38,714 bases of DNA from Planctomycetia bacterium (GCA_034440135.1 JAWXBP010000092.1:1-38714), one strand, 5' to 3'. Shown: positions 1 through 13,180, numbered from the stretch's first letter. Program-made: numbers and translations. Notes: a model not told the origin generated them from the letters alone.

Positions 1-55
1 ATTCCGCCGCTAAATCGAGTGCTCGCTCCACCGCCGGTGTAAACGGGAGTTTCAT
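1..55 (-). CDS. 5' end of a gene running off the left edge (possible Clp N-domain protein)
   Basis: Reading leftward from an ATG at 55, the frame stays open to the window edge and gives MKLPFTPAVERALDLAAE (18 residues). A GGCAGGAT stretch just upstream could serve as a weak ribosome binding site. The peptide resembles the first helix of Clp N-terminal repeat domains (an F-T-x-x-x-x-x-A-L-x-x-A pattern), and ClpC lies 1 kb away, but 18 residues are too few for a firm call. The gene is divergent from the small membrane protein at 339. Confidence 0.5.
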   Translation of the reverse strand, partial: MKLPFTPAVERALDLAAE

Positions 56-101
56 ATCCTGCCCATTCTGCCATTTAACCGGGTTGATCCCAAGGTCCGG
101 A

Positions 102-186
102 GGGAGCTGGAAGTTTTCAGTGTTCAGTTTTCAGTAGGTTGCTATTGAACAAGCCAGTTTCAAGACACTGAAAACTTCCAACTCCC
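102..186. repeat. Palindromic repeat, family A (CAGTGTTCAG type)
   Basis: Two 22-nt arms (102-123 and 165-186) are inverted copies with one mismatch. They contain the core GAAGTTTTCAGTGT and enclose about 40 nt that include a further TTCAGTTTTCAGT. Three more copies or half-copies of the family occur at 11922-12200, 19735-19770 and 21648-21716. Here the repeat lies between two divergent genes, so it is not a simple terminator. Confidence 0.85.
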
Positions 187-248
187 ACCCCTTTTGTCCT
201 TCCTCGACCATCCCCGGCATCTAACCCCTTATACAACCGAGTTTTGCC

Positions 249-277
249 TTGCTGGGTCTGTTATCGAGGGGTAAGAT
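249..277 (+). promoter_or_regulatory. Sigma70-like promoter for the small membrane protein gene
   Basis: TTGCTG (249-254), a 17-bp spacer and TAAGAT (272-277). Transcription would begin near 284, about 55 nt before the ATG at 339. The call is by eye from box quality and spacing. Confidence 0.45.
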
Positions 278-338
278 TCCGGCGGTGTGGCTGGTTGACG
301 CTTTTTGAGGAGACGGCCGGTGGCGGCCGTGCTCGAGG

Positions 339-938
339 ATGCCCGAGGCAAGGACGCCTGCGCCCCGTTTGCCGTTGTGGCTCGGCCTTTGGCCGGGATT
401 GCCGCAATTGTGGCTGCACGGCCGTTTCGCCGGGCTGGCGGCGGCGATCGGATTTGCCGTTCTGCTGGATTTCGTACTTGCCACATCTCTTGTTTGGACC
501 GAGATTTGGGAGCCGCGCGTGGCCGCCTTATGGTGGTCGGGCGTGGGGCTCGTGTGGGGCGGTTCGTTGCTGTGGTGGGTCGCCGCTGGAAGGCGTCAGC
601 CGAAGCCTCAGGCCGCCACGCCGGCGGGGGACTTGTTTCCCCTCGCCATGACCGAATACTTACGAGGGAACTGGTTCGAGGCGGAACGTCAGGTGGCCCG
701 GCTGCTGAGGGCGGCGCCGCACGACGTGGAAGCGCGGCTATTACGCGTTTCAATCCTCCGTCGAACCGGCAAAAGAGTGGAGGCACGGCGTTTGCTCGAT
801 GTGCTCAGCCGCACAGACGCCGCGACAAAATGGCAGTTTGAGATTGAACGAGAACGCGAGCGGATCACCACCGACGAAGAGCTGGGCCGCGAAGCACAGC
901 CGATCGATTCGGCTCAGCACGAAAAGAACGCCGCGTAG
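339..938 (+). CDS. Small membrane protein with a TPR-like C-terminal half
   Basis: This 199-aa protein has two hydrophobic segments (about residues 30-52 and 62-82) in its first half. A soluble part follows with a helix-turn-helix pattern typical of tetratricopeptide repeats (YLRGNWFEAERQVARLLRAA, then VEARLLRVSILRRTGKRVEA). The C-terminus is highly charged. The ATG at 339 is the only usable start, because an in-frame stop lies at 306-308; GAGG directly before it is too close to be an ideal ribosome binding site. It lies 116 bp upstream of clpC on the same strand and could be co-transcribed. The role is unknown; a membrane-anchored scaffold is the most that can be inferred. Conserved planctomycete hypothetical proteins often have this layout. 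Confidence 0.75.
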   Translation: MPEARTPAPRLPLWLGLWPGLPQLWLHGRFAGLAAAIGFAVLLDFVLATSLVWTEIWEPRVAALWWSGVGLVWGGSLLWWVAAGRRQPKPQAATPAGDLFPLAMTEYLRGNWFEAERQVARLLRAAPHDVEARLLRVSILRRTGKRVEARRLLDVLSRTDAATKWQFEIERERERITTDEELGREAQPIDSAQHEKNAA

Positions 939-1054
939 AGAGTAGACGCTGTCGGCGGGATTTCTGACGAGGGAGCAGCAGTCGCGATACCTGACCTTCT
1001 GGCGGTCGATTGGGAACAGTCGACGTCGGAGTTGCTACCGGGAGAACAAGACGG

Positions 1055-3613
<2,559 letters not shown>

Positions 3614-3643
3614 GCGTTTGACGCAGTGTTCGCAGAGAAATTC

Positions 3644-3682
3644 AAACCCCGCGGCGATGCACTTCGCCGCGGGGTTTTTTTT
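3644..3682 (+). terminator. Intrinsic terminator of clpC
   Basis: A perfect 14-bp GC-rich stem (3644-3657 with 3664-3677) with a 6-nt loop runs into eight T residues (3675-3682), 30 nt after the clpC stop. It is the only textbook rho-independent terminator noticed in the window. The other gene ends carry palindromic repeats without a T-tract. Confidence 0.93.
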
Positions 3683-3849
3683 ATTGATTCAGCGCGGGGT
3701 ACCTGGGACAGCGGCATAAGAGGAGCTGCCACAATCGTCCAACTCACTGGGGCTTCGCTTCACGATGTTGATGAGTCAAACGATGCTCCAGCTCGATGGA
3801 GGTCAGCTGTCCATGAGAATGCCCCAGCCCCAGGCACCCATCGTTTGTT

Positions 3850-6066
<2,217 letters not shown>

Positions 6067-6081
6067 CACGATAGTCCTTGG

Positions 6082-6260
6082 TTAACCGCGAAAGACGCGA
6101 AATGGCGCGAAAAGAAAATGCAGAACAGTTTTGGTCCACGGAATACACGGAAGGACACGGAAGAAATCCAACTCTCATTCCTTTTCCGTGTCCTTCCGTG
6201 TATTCCGTGGACACTACGCCTTCCGTATTTCTTTCGCGCCCTGTTCGCGTCTTTCGCGGT
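6082..6260. repeat. Nested palindromic repeat, family D (CACGGAAGGACACGG type)
   Basis: The inner perfect 29-nt arms (6134-6162 and 6184-6212) contain CACGGAAGGACACGG. They are flanked by outer arms built on AACCGCGAAAGACGCGAA (from 6082) and its inverse (6243-6260). The right outer arm ends at the base before the stop codon of the cytochrome c gene (6261-6263), and the left arm lies a few bases upstream of the protease gene's ribosome binding site. A related fragment follows the dipeptidase stop at 19445. The transcript of this spacer would form a very stable hairpin. Confidence 0.88.
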
Positions 6261-8786
6261 TCACTTTCCGTCGGTTTTCTGAAACATCGCGTGGTCGCGG
6301 TTGCCGCGGGCGAGTAGGTAGGCGATCAGGTCCTGAATCTCGTCTTCTTGGAGCGTGTTCAGCAGGCCTTCCGGCATCATCGAGACTTTGGACATTTCCA
6401 TCGCTTCGACGTCGCCGCGGTCCACGTTCGTCATATTTCCCGGATCGAGCATATTTTCGACAATGTTGAGCGAATCGCCGGAAAGATTCGCCACGCGGCC
6501 GGTCACGGTCTTGCCGGCCTTGGTTTCAATGGTGATCGCCGCGTATTGATCGCTGATCGTCTTGTTGGGATCGACGATCGATTCCAGCACGTCCTTCGCG
6601 CTGAAACGCCCGGCGACGGAGGTCAAATCGGGGCCGACGGAACCGCCGTCGTGTTCGAAGCGGTGGCAAGCGGCGCAGGCCACGGCGCCGTAGATCGCGC
6701 GGCCGCGATCGTAGTTCCGGCCGCCTTGAAATCCGGACTGCACGAGTGGAACCAGTTCGTCGAGCGAATATTTCCGTACGAACTTGCGCGCTGCGAGCAA
6801 TTCTTGCGGCGAAGTTTCCTTTGGCGTCTGATCGAGAATCGGCTTCAGCGCCGCCTTCTCTGCGTCCGTCAAGTTCGCCAGCGCTTGTTCGCGGATCGTC
6901 TTCAACGAGCCCTTGAACGTATTGCCGCCGCGATAAGCCACCGCTTTCGTGACGAACCAGGAGAAATACTCTTCCCGCAGCGCCGGCGTCCAACCGACTT
7001 TGAGCGCCCGCAGCGACAACGCGTAGTCGATCTGCTCTTCCTGCGTCGGCGCTTCCAGCATGGCCTTCACAATCTTTTCGGCCGCTTCCGGCGCTTGTAA
7101 GTAGACGAGCAGTTGAGCCAGCTCCGAGTTCAGCTCGCGGCTTTCGGCGGGGAACTGTGCGGACAAGCGGCCAGCCAGTACTTGACGCGTGCCTTCCGGC
7201 GGATAGCCCAGTCGAGTGAAGGTCAGCGCGAGCGCGCGATACCAATCGAGTCGATCCGCCGTACTCAGCCGTTGCATCGACAACTCTAGGTGCGCTCCAA
7301 TGAAGTCCTTGCGCACAAACTCGTTCTTATCGCCGGCGCCAGGCGCTCGATGGATTTCGTCTCGTCCGCTCACGCGCGCTGCCGCCACCAACGCCGGAAT
7401 CGCAATGCGTGGATTCTTTTCATTGAACGCCTTCACGATCCATTGGCCTGGATCCTGCCACTCCAGCGCAAGCCGCGCCGCGTAACGAATCGCCCGGTCT
7501 TCGCTGGCCAGGTACGGCCAGACCGTTTCGACGGCCGTCGGATCGGCATGGCCGTGGAAGGCTTCGAGCTTTTGTCGCAGTGCGCGTTCCGCCGCGAATT
7601 CGTTGTTTTCCGGCGCGGGCGCTGTGGACTCGCCGCCGGTGTAAGTCACGCGGTACAGCGCCGACTGCGTCCGCCGTCCGCCGACGGCAAAATACATCGC
7701 GCCGTCGTGCGGGTTGATGATGACGTCGGTGAGCGCCAACGGTTGGCCGCTGATGAACTCCTCCGATTCCGCGACGTAGCTGCTGCCTTGCGGCTTGAGA
7801 TGCACCGCGCGGAGTTTGCCGAAGCTCCAATCGTTGATGAACAGGGCTTCCTGATACTTCGCGGGGAACTTTGCGCCGTAGCCGAACGTGATGCCGGTGG
7901 GCGAGCCGGGTCCGATGTCGACGATCGTGCCGAGACTGTCGATGTAATGCTCGGGCCACTTGCCGGACCCGTTGCGAAAGCCGTATTCCGCGCCGCTGGT
8001 GACGTGATTGATCCGTGTCGGGCGATACCAGGGGACGCCGATGTCCCATTCCATGTCGGCGTCGTAGGTGAAGAGTTCGCCTTGATGATTGTAGGCCAGA
8101 TCGAATTGATTGCGGAAACCGACCGCGAGCAGTTCCCAGTTCTCGCCGTTCGGGTCGCAGGTGGCGATCCAACCTTGCGGCGCCATCGAGCCGTCCATGA
8201 ACCCGGTGGGGATCCGCGTGATCAGATTGTCTTCGCCCCAGTTGTTCGGCACGCGCGACTTGGCGAACTCGGTGATCTTGCTCTGATTGCCGACCACGAT
8301 GGCGAGCGATTTTCCGTCGGGCGTGACGACCATCGAATGCGCGCCGTGCTCGCCGCCGGCTTCCAACGCGCGGAGGAGCTTGATTTCATCATACTTGTCG
8401 TCGCCGTCGGTATCGCGCGCGCGATAAAGCCCGTGCTGCTGGTCGGTGTCGTTGACCATGATGTACAGGCTGTCGAAGGCGTAGAGCAGCCCATGCGCGC
8501 CGCCGACTTCCAGGTCGATCGGCTCCAACTTGATCTCGCCTTGTTGACCGATCGCTGGCGGCGTGACGCGGTACAGTTTGCCGTATTGATCTCCGACGAT
8601 CAGTCGCCCTTTGGGGTCGACGCACATCGACACCCAGGAGCCTTCTTCGTCCTGCGGAACCGTGTACAGCAGCTCCAGCCGAAAATCTTTGGGCACAATG
8701 ACGTTGCCGGAGGCCTCGTCCTGGGCGGCGGCGAATCGCGGCAACGCCAGACACGCTGCCAGGACGAACAGATAGGTGGCTCTCAT
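6261..8786 (-). CDS. PVC-type secreted dehydrogenase-like protein with C-terminal cytochrome c
   Basis: An 841-aa exported protein. The signal peptide is about residues 1-21 (MRATYLFVLAACLALPRFAAA, cut after AAA). A beta-propeller region of PVC membrane-bound dehydrogenase / glucose-sorbosone-dehydrogenase type follows, with repeats such as VDPKGRLIVGDQYGKLYRV and VVTPDGKSLAIVVGNQSKI. A HEAT-like helical part comes next, and then a single-haem domain with CAACH at about 704-708 and a likely distal Met in VSMMPEGLL. This architecture is strongly expanded in planctomycetes and is thought to oxidise sugar-type substrates in the periplasm; the substrate here is unknown. The ATG at 8786 is chosen because the signal peptide starts there; the frame extends 87 codons further upstream without coding character. 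Its stop abuts a family D repeat. Confidence 0.9.
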   Translation of the reverse strand: MRATYLFVLAACLALPRFAAAQDEASGNVIVPKDFRLELLYTVPQDEEGSWVSMCVDPKGRLIVGDQYGKLYRVTPPAIGQQGEIKLEPIDLEVGGAHGLLYAFDSLYIMVNDTDQQHGLYRARDTDGDDKYDEIKLLRALEAGGEHGAHSMVVTPDGKSLAIVVGNQSKITEFAKSRVPNNWGEDNLITRIPTGFMDGSMAPQGWIATCDPNGENWELLAVGFRNQFDLAYNHQGELFTYDADMEWDIGVPWYRPTRINHVTSGAEYGFRNGSGKWPEHYIDSLGTIVDIGPGSPTGITFGYGAKFPAKYQEALFINDWSFGKLRAVHLKPQGSSYVAESEEFISGQPLALTDVIINPHDGAMYFAVGGRRTQSALYRVTYTGGESTAPAPENNEFAAERALRQKLEAFHGHADPTAVETVWPYLASEDRAIRYAARLALEWQDPGQWIVKAFNEKNPRIAIPALVAAARVSGRDEIHRAPGAGDKNEFVRKDFIGAHLELSMQRLSTADRLDWYRALALTFTRLGYPPEGTRQVLAGRLSAQFPAESRELNSELAQLLVYLQAPEAAEKIVKAMLEAPTQEEQIDYALSLRALKVGWTPALREEYFSWFVTKAVAYRGGNTFKGSLKTIREQALANLTDAEKAALKPILDQTPKETSPQELLAARKFVRKYSLDELVPLVQSGFQGGRNYDRGRAIYGAVACAACHRFEHDGGSVGPDLTSVAGRFSAKDVLESIVDPNKTISDQYAAITIETKAGKTVTGRVANLSGDSLNIVENMLDPGNMTNVDRGDVEAMEMSKVSMMPEGLLNTLQEDEIQDLIAYLLARGNRDHAMFQKTDGK

Positions 8787-9050
8787 GGTGGGCGGCAGAT
8801 TTCCGGGAAGGAATGGGCGAAGGCGGGAACCAAGGCGCGCAAGGCGACCGGCACCCGATTTTATTTGCCCGCCCGCGGAAACTCCACCCTGCCACGCGTA
8901 AAACGCCAAGAAAGCGACGCTTCCTCGTAGCTCTTGGAGCCGGAAGCGTGAGCGCCCGGAGAGATTCGCGACCGACTCTATTGCCAGCGCACTTCCGGCG
9001 CGGACGCTTTTGGGTCGACGGACGAGTTCGATGCAACTCGCCGACAAACG

Positions 9051-9455
9051 CTAGCGCCGCCCATTCAGCGTGGGATAGTAATGCGAGTAAAAGAAACCAG
9101 TGCGGTTCCCATAAGCTGGACTGAACGAAGTCTGATGGCCCGTCGGCCGAAACGTGGTCTCGCCGCGCTGATCTTGGGCCGACGACGCAGCAACGGAAGA
9201 TTGCAGTTGGGAAATCTGGCGTTGCGTGTCCTGGTTCTGCCGTCGTTGCTCGACGGCCGGGCGGACCAAAGTCTGGTAGTTGGGCAAACCGCCGCCCTGG
9301 GGCTGCAGCAGATTCAGGTAGGGACTCACCGTGGGGCGGTTGTAGAGCGAATTCTGGGTCCGCCGATACGCGTTATTGCGCTGGGCAAAGCACTCGTCGG
9401 CACACAAGCTCAGACCCGCCACCGCCAATGTCGCACAAATCGCCGTACGCAACAT
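9051..9455 (-). CDS. Small secreted protein of unknown function
   Basis: A 134-aa protein with a signal peptide (MLRTAICATLAVAGLSLCADECFA, cleavage near residue 24). The mature part of about 110 residues is rich in Gln, Asn, Arg and Tyr (QRRQNQDTQRQISQLQSS) and ends in NRTGFFYSHYYPTLNGRR. It has no recognised domain. The ATG is preceded by a run of six G at a workable distance and by a well-spaced promoter. Small Gln/Tyr-rich exported proteins with a conserved aromatic C-terminus occur in planctomycetes, so a cell-envelope role is possible but unproven. Confidence 0.75.
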   Translation of the reverse strand: MLRTAICATLAVAGLSLCADECFAQRNNAYRRTQNSLYNRPTVSPYLNLLQPQGGGLPNYQTLVRPAVEQRRQNQDTQRQISQLQSSVAASSAQDQRGETTFRPTGHQTSFSPAYGNRTGFFYSHYYPTLNGRR

Positions 9456-9504
9456 GATTTCGCCCCCCGCGAGGTCACTTCGCCCTGATCGGAACTACAC
9501 GTTC

Positions 9505-9533
9505 ACTCTATTCCGATCGACAGCCAGGGTCAA
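9505..9533 (-). promoter_or_regulatory. Promoter of the small secreted protein gene
   Basis: On the minus strand, TTGACC (9528-9533), exactly 17 bp, then TAGAGT (9505-9510). Transcription would start near 9498, about 43 nt before the ATG at 9455. The -35 box overlaps the stop codon of the upstream gene (9530-9532). Confidence 0.6.
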
Positions 9534-9883
9534 GAAATCCCCAGCCCTTCGACGGCGTGGCGGCCGTTGATGGTCAGTTCGGGCCGTGTCGCTCGATCAT
9601 GAGGGTCCTGCGGGACGCCGCGCCGCGCCCGGCGGCGTTCCGCGTCATTGCCGGCCATCAGCGCCAAGAGCGAAACGCCCAGTTGGAACGAGCCCACCAG
9701 GAACGGCTGGCCGTGGAAACGCTCGACCTTGTGGGTGGGCCAGCGGTCGATCCGTTCCCAGCCGGCCTCGGTGCGGCGCCACGTGAATCCCGGCTCGGCA
9801 TTCATTTGCGCCGGCTGAGGCCAATGCGCGAGCGTCCAACCGGCGAAACTGAGAAACACGATCACAAGAAGGACAAACCGCAC
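9530..9883 (-). CDS. Small membrane-anchored hypothetical protein
   Basis: From a GTG at 9883 the product is 117 aa. It has an N-terminal hydrophobic segment (VRFVLLVIVFLSFAGWTLAHW) acting as signal peptide or anchor. A Trp-rich stretch follows (TWRRTEAGWERIDRWPTHKV), then a second moderately hydrophobic segment (FLVGSFQLGVSLLALMAG) and an Arg-rich tail. The frame continues upstream to 10165, but that part is Arg/Pro-rich without a domain. The start is uncertain: no clear ribosome binding site was seen for GTG 9883. The two-helix layout suggests an inner-membrane protein. Function is not recognised. Confidence 0.5.
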   Translation of the reverse strand: MRFVLLVIVFLSFAGWTLAHWPQPAQMNAEPGFTWRRTEAGWERIDRWPTHKVERFHGQPFLVGSFQLGVSLLALMAGNDAERRRARRGVPQDPHDRATRPELTINGRHAVEGLGIS

Positions 9884-10184
9884 GTGGAAGCTCGCGACGA
9901 GAGGAGCGATGAGGCCAACCGACGTTGCGGGAAACAATCGCAAAGTCGGGGCCGGGCCACGTCGCGGCACGGGTATCTCGCCGGAACCCTCGTGAGAGCA
10001 AAAGGTTGGGTGGATTTTCCTAGAGCGGCGGAGTTGGCGATTGTCGCGAAATCGCCACGTCGTAGGTGGCATCCATGTGGCGATTTTTCGACATCGCGAG
10101 ATTGGGGCGAAGCGCTCCGAAAGTGCCCTGACGCAGATGCGGCATAACCCGGCCGCGCACCGCAACTTCGTGGCAGGTCAAAAC

Positions 10185-10213
10185 TTGTCGGACGCCGAGT
10201 TTCGACCTAGGTT
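10185..10213 (+). promoter_or_regulatory. Promoter of the HDOD gene
   Basis: TTGTCG (10185-10190), 17 bp, TAGGTT (10208-10213). The predicted start of transcription near 10220 leaves a 5' leader of about 70 nt before the ATG at 10291. Confidence 0.5.
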
Positions 10214-10290
10214 TTCAACGAGGCGCAGGAGAACTGCCGCGCCGCCATGCCCCGATCCACGTGTTGAAGGAAGAAAGCGGAACTTCCCCC

Positions 10291-11208
10291 ATGACCCAGG
10301 CAAACGGCGTCACGAAGGTCGACCTAGACAAGGTCCTGGCCACGGCTCAACTCCCCGCTCTGCCGCAGAGCGCGATCAGCCTGCTGGAGCTTTCACAGAA
10401 CCCCAAGAACGGCCCCGACGAATTCGCGGTTCCCATCGAGGCCGACCCCGGTCTGACCGGCCAGGTGCTGAAGTTCGTGAATTCGTCCTACTTCGGGTTC
10501 GCCCGCGAAATCTCGAACGTCAAGCACGCCATCACGATGGTGGGCATCCGCACGATCAAAAACTTCGCGCTTTGGAGCGCGGTGTTCAGCCTGATGCCGA
10601 ACCCCAAGTGCGGGCCGTTCGATCTGAAATCGCTGTGGCAAGATTCGTTGCGTCGCGGCTTATTCGCACGCAACATGGCGAAGCTGCTGGGATTGAAGGA
10701 CGCGGAAGAACCGTTTGCCGCGGCGTTGCTGCAAGACATGGCAGTGCCGCTGCTGGCGAAGGAGTTTTCCAGCGTTTACGAAAAACTGCTCGTCAAGCGC
10801 GACGGCGGCCGTATCCGTCTTTCGGATTTCGAGATGCAGGTCTTCGGTTGGACGCATGCCGACGCCGCGGCGAAGATGGCCCAGCAATGGAATCTGCCGG
10901 CCGACTTCGTACAACTCGTGGCCTGCCACACGCACCTGAGCGAATTGCTGCAGGAACAACCGCGCGACGCCGCTCGCGTCTCCGTGGCCTTGTCCTCGAT
11001 GTTGCCGGCCGGCGCCGACGCCAATTGGTACGAGTGCGCCGAGTTTGACGACTACTATCGCAGCCTCGCGCCGAACGGTCCGTCGACGTTGGAAATGTTG
11101 GGACAGGTCGACAACGATTTCGCCGAATTCGCTCCCGTGTTGAAGCTGGCGAAGCCGGCCAAGTCGCTCGTCGAGTGCTTCCAGGAAATGGCCGCGCCGG
11201 TCGCCTGA
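10291..11208 (+). CDS. HDOD domain protein
   Basis: A 305-aa protein. An HDOD domain (a degenerate HD-type fold without a full metal-binding HD pair) covers about residues 15-215, with the typical start LPALPQSAISLLELSQNP and the block GQVLKFVNSSYFG...HAITMVGI. The C-terminal third has no clear domain. HDOD proteins are usually signalling or regulatory partners in motility, cell cycle or stress control; no GGDEF, CheY or kinase domain is fused here, so the output is unknown. ATG 10291 is taken as the start; a GTG at 10261 is in frame and would add ten residues. It is apparently monocistronic. Confidence 0.88.
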   Translation: MTQANGVTKVDLDKVLATAQLPALPQSAISLLELSQNPKNGPDEFAVPIEADPGLTGQVLKFVNSSYFGFAREISNVKHAITMVGIRTIKNFALWSAVFSLMPNPKCGPFDLKSLWQDSLRRGLFARNMAKLLGLKDAEEPFAAALLQDMAVPLLAKEFSSVYEKLLVKRDGGRIRLSDFEMQVFGWTHADAAAKMAQQWNLPADFVQLVACHTHLSELLQEQPRDAARVSVALSSMLPAGADANWYECAEFDDYYRSLAPNGPSTLEMLGQVDNDFAEFAPVLKLAKPAKSLVECFQEMAAPVA

Positions 11209-11318
11209 GTCCCCGTCGAAGGCCCCGCGAATCGCCGTTACGACCCAATAGCGCGGATTCTCTTCGCCGCCACGGCGCTCCCAGAGCGTTGACCGCTGCG
11301 GCGCACGCCCAAATTCGA

Positions 11319-11348
11319 TTGGGCGATTGCTGGCCCGCTGAGTAAAAT
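11319..11348 (+). promoter_or_regulatory. Candidate promoter of the TPR gene
   Basis: TTGGGC (11319-11324), 18 bp, TAAAAT (11343-11348). It lies about 60 nt upstream of the ATG at 11407, in the 198-bp spacer after the HDOD gene. Confidence 0.42.
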
Positions 11349-11406
11349 AAAGCGGGTGTGGCTGACCCTCGTGATGGGCGGCCGCCAGCGACGGGAGGGC
11401 CGCGGC

Positions 11407-11922
11407 ATGACGCTTGCCAATCGCTTACGCACGCAACAGCGACTCCGCCAGGCCGAGGGCTACCTCGAACTGGGCATGCCGCAACATGCGCTCGACGTCC
11501 TGGACGACGTCAACGACGCCGGTCCGTCATGCGGACGGCTGTCGCTCCTGCAAGGCTACGCGTTGCGGGCGTTAGGACGTTACGTCGAGGCAATCTATCC
11601 GTTGGTCGCAGCGTCCGAGACGAATCCCAACGACATTCATGTCTGGCTCGCGTTGGGCTGGTGCTACAAGCGGATCCAGCGTCTCGATTTGGCCATCGAG
11701 TCGTTGGAACATGCGCTGGAAGCCGCGCCGGACCAAGCGCTGATTCACTACAATCTGTCGTGTTACTGGAGCCTGGCCCGCAACAAGGAACGGACGCTGG
11801 AATACCTGGCCCGGGCCTTGGAACTGGACGCCGATTATCGCGACCTGATTCCCCAAGAATCGGACTTCGACGCCTTGCGCGACGATCCGGACTTCCGCTC
11901 GCTGATCACGCTGGAAGTATAG
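11407..11922 (+). CDS. TPR-repeat protein
   Basis: A 171-aa soluble helical protein made of about three to four tetratricopeptide repeats (AEGYLELGMPQHALDVLDDV; LQGYALRALGRYVEAIYPLV; VWLALGWCYKRIQRLDLAIE; SCYWSLARNKERTLEYLARA). A short tail, DFDALRDDPDFRSLITL, is typical of planctomycete TPR-containing proteins. The start is the ATG at 11407, with GGGAGG 8 nt upstream. There is no signal peptide, so it is probably a cytoplasmic interaction module. The stop codon touches a composite palindromic repeat that separates it from the convergent recombinase gene. Confidence 0.85.
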   Translation: MTLANRLRTQQRLRQAEGYLELGMPQHALDVLDDVNDAGPSCGRLSLLQGYALRALGRYVEAIYPLVAASETNPNDIHVWLALGWCYKRIQRLDLAIESLEHALEAAPDQALIHYNLSCYWSLARNKERTLEYLARALELDADYRDLIPQESDFDALRDDPDFRSLITLEV

Positions 11923-12200
11923 CGCGGGGAGTTTGAAGTTTTCAGTGTTCAGTTTTCAGTGGACTGGACGCTCCCCGTTTGGTTGTGGCAGGGTCCCTCT
12001 CACGTTGTAGCACGGTCTCCCGACCGTGCTACTGGCCCGACCGAAGGTCTCCATTTCCGGCCAGCCGCATCACTGGCCAGTTGAGCAACGGTTTCCGAAT
12101 CGAACCGTGGTACGGTCGGGAGACCGTACCACAACGTTCTTCGCGAGCGACGTTCTCACTGAACACTGAAAACTGAACACTGAAAACTTCAAACTCGCGC
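11922..12200. repeat. Composite repeat: family B palindrome nested inside family A arms
   Basis: The outer arms (from 11922 to about 11960, and 12158-12200) are inverted copies of the family A core TTTTCAGTGTTCAGTTTT, extended by GCGCG...GAGTTTGAAG. Nested inside is a family B palindrome with 29-nt arms 12004-12032 and 12107-12135 carrying ACGGTCTCCCGACCGT. The element starts on the last base of the TPR stop codon and ends on the first base of the recombinase stop triplet (12200-12202), so it fills the spacer between two convergent genes exactly. Confidence 0.88.
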
Positions 12201-13180
12201 TACGCGCGCGGATGAAACTTCCGGTGGATCGCTTTCAAGCGTTCGTGATCCACGTGCGTATAGATTTGCGTGGTCGCGATGCTGGCGTGTCCGAGCAGTT
12301 CTTGCACCTGGCGTAGATCCGCGCCGCCAGCGAGCATGTGCGTGGCGAAGCTATGGCGAAGCGTGTGCGGGCTGACGTCGCTCGGAGCGCCGGCGCGGGC
12401 GACGAATTTTTTTACCAGTTCCCAGATGCGCTCCCGGCCCAGGTGCTGTCCGCGCGACGAAAGCAACAGCCATTCGGGCGGCGATGTCGCGCGGGCTGCG
12501 CTCGTTGGACGTTCCTTTTCCACATAATTCCGCACCGCTTCGACGGCGCGCCGACCCAAGGGCACGATCCGCTGCTTGTCGCCCTTGCCGTGGCAGATGC
12601 AAAATCCGTCGTTGAGATGCACGTCGCGCTGTCGCAATGAGGACAATTCCGAGGCGCGACAGCCCGTCGCGTAAAGCAGTTCCAACATCGCGCGATCGCG
12701 CCGCCAATGGGGTTCTCGCTCCAGCGGCGTTTCCAGCAGCGCGTTCACGACCGACGGCGACAGCACCTGCGGGATGCGTTGCCAGAGCTTGGTGCTGCCC
12801 AGCAATTCGGCGAGGTTATCGCGCACCGCTCCTTCGAGCTGCAGGTAGCGGTAGAAGATTTTCAATGAAACCAGGTGTCGCGCCACGCTGGCCGGGGCGA
12901 GCGACTGCCTTCCGAGCCAGGCGGCGTAGTCGGCGAGTTGCTGAATCGTTAAATCCAGCACGGATCGCCGTTCCAGCCAAGAGAAGAACCGGCGCAAATC
13001 GCGACGGTAGGCCATCACCGTGTTCTCGGCCAAATGGCATTCGTTGGTCAAATAGCCAATGAACGACGCCAACCACGGATGCTCCGCCGCGGGTTTGGCG
13101 ATCTCCGGCTGAGGTTTCTTGCGAAGGGGTGCGGCCAAGACTCGTTTTCCCGGGAAGGACGACCTGACAGCGATGCTCAT
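12200..13180 (-). CDS. xerD: Tyrosine recombinase XerC/XerD family
   Basis: A 326-aa site-specific recombinase. The N-terminal SAM-like core-binding domain (WLASFIGYLTNECHLAENTV) is followed by the catalytic domain with every expected residue: Arg in TGCRASELSSL, Lys in CHGKGDKQRIVPLG, HxxR in HTLRHSFATHML, and His then Tyr in LLGHASIATTQIYTHV. Length and motifs fit the housekeeping Xer pair that resolves chromosome dimers at dif, with FtsK as partner. XerC and XerD cannot be separated with certainty here. ATG 13180 is preferred; a TTG at 13210 would add ten residues. The gene is convergent with the TPR gene and is not flanked by integrative-element genes, so a phage or integron integrase is unlikely. 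Confidence 0.92.
   Translation of the reverse strand: MSIAVRSSFPGKRVLAAPLRKKPQPEIAKPAAEHPWLASFIGYLTNECHLAENTVMAYRRDLRRFFSWLERRSVLDLTIQQLADYAAWLGRQSLAPASVARHLVSLKIFYRYLQLEGAVRDNLAELLGSTKLWQRIPQVLSPSVVNALLETPLEREPHWRRDRAMLELLYATGCRASELSSLRQRDVHLNDGFCICHGKGDKQRIVPLGRRAVEAVRNYVEKERPTSAARATSPPEWLLLSSRGQHLGRERIWELVKKFVARAGAPSDVSPHTLRHSFATHMLAGGADLRQVQELLGHASIATTQIYTHVDHERLKAIHRKFHPRA

Noticed and set aside
102-186. CRISPR-like array at the CAGTGTTCAG repeats
   Set aside because: Units are inverted pairs dispersed over the window, without regular spacers or cas genes.
229-786. 185-codon minus-strand frame over the small membrane protein
   Set aside because: Arg/Pro-rich, no start signal, opposite a protein with membrane helices.
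3683-3849. Possible small RNA or peptide in the spacer after the clpC terminator
   Set aside because: Only an 8-nt inverted pair (CAAACGAT/ATCGTTTG) was seen; no promoter or credible start.
7290-8930. 546-codon open frame opposite the cytochrome c gene
   Set aside because: Shadow frame; the minus-strand product has a signal peptide and CAACH motif, the plus-strand one has nothing recognisable.
12200-13180. Integron or phage integrase
   Set aside because: No attC-like array, cargo, tRNA or phage genes next to it; sequence fits a housekeeping Xer recombinase.
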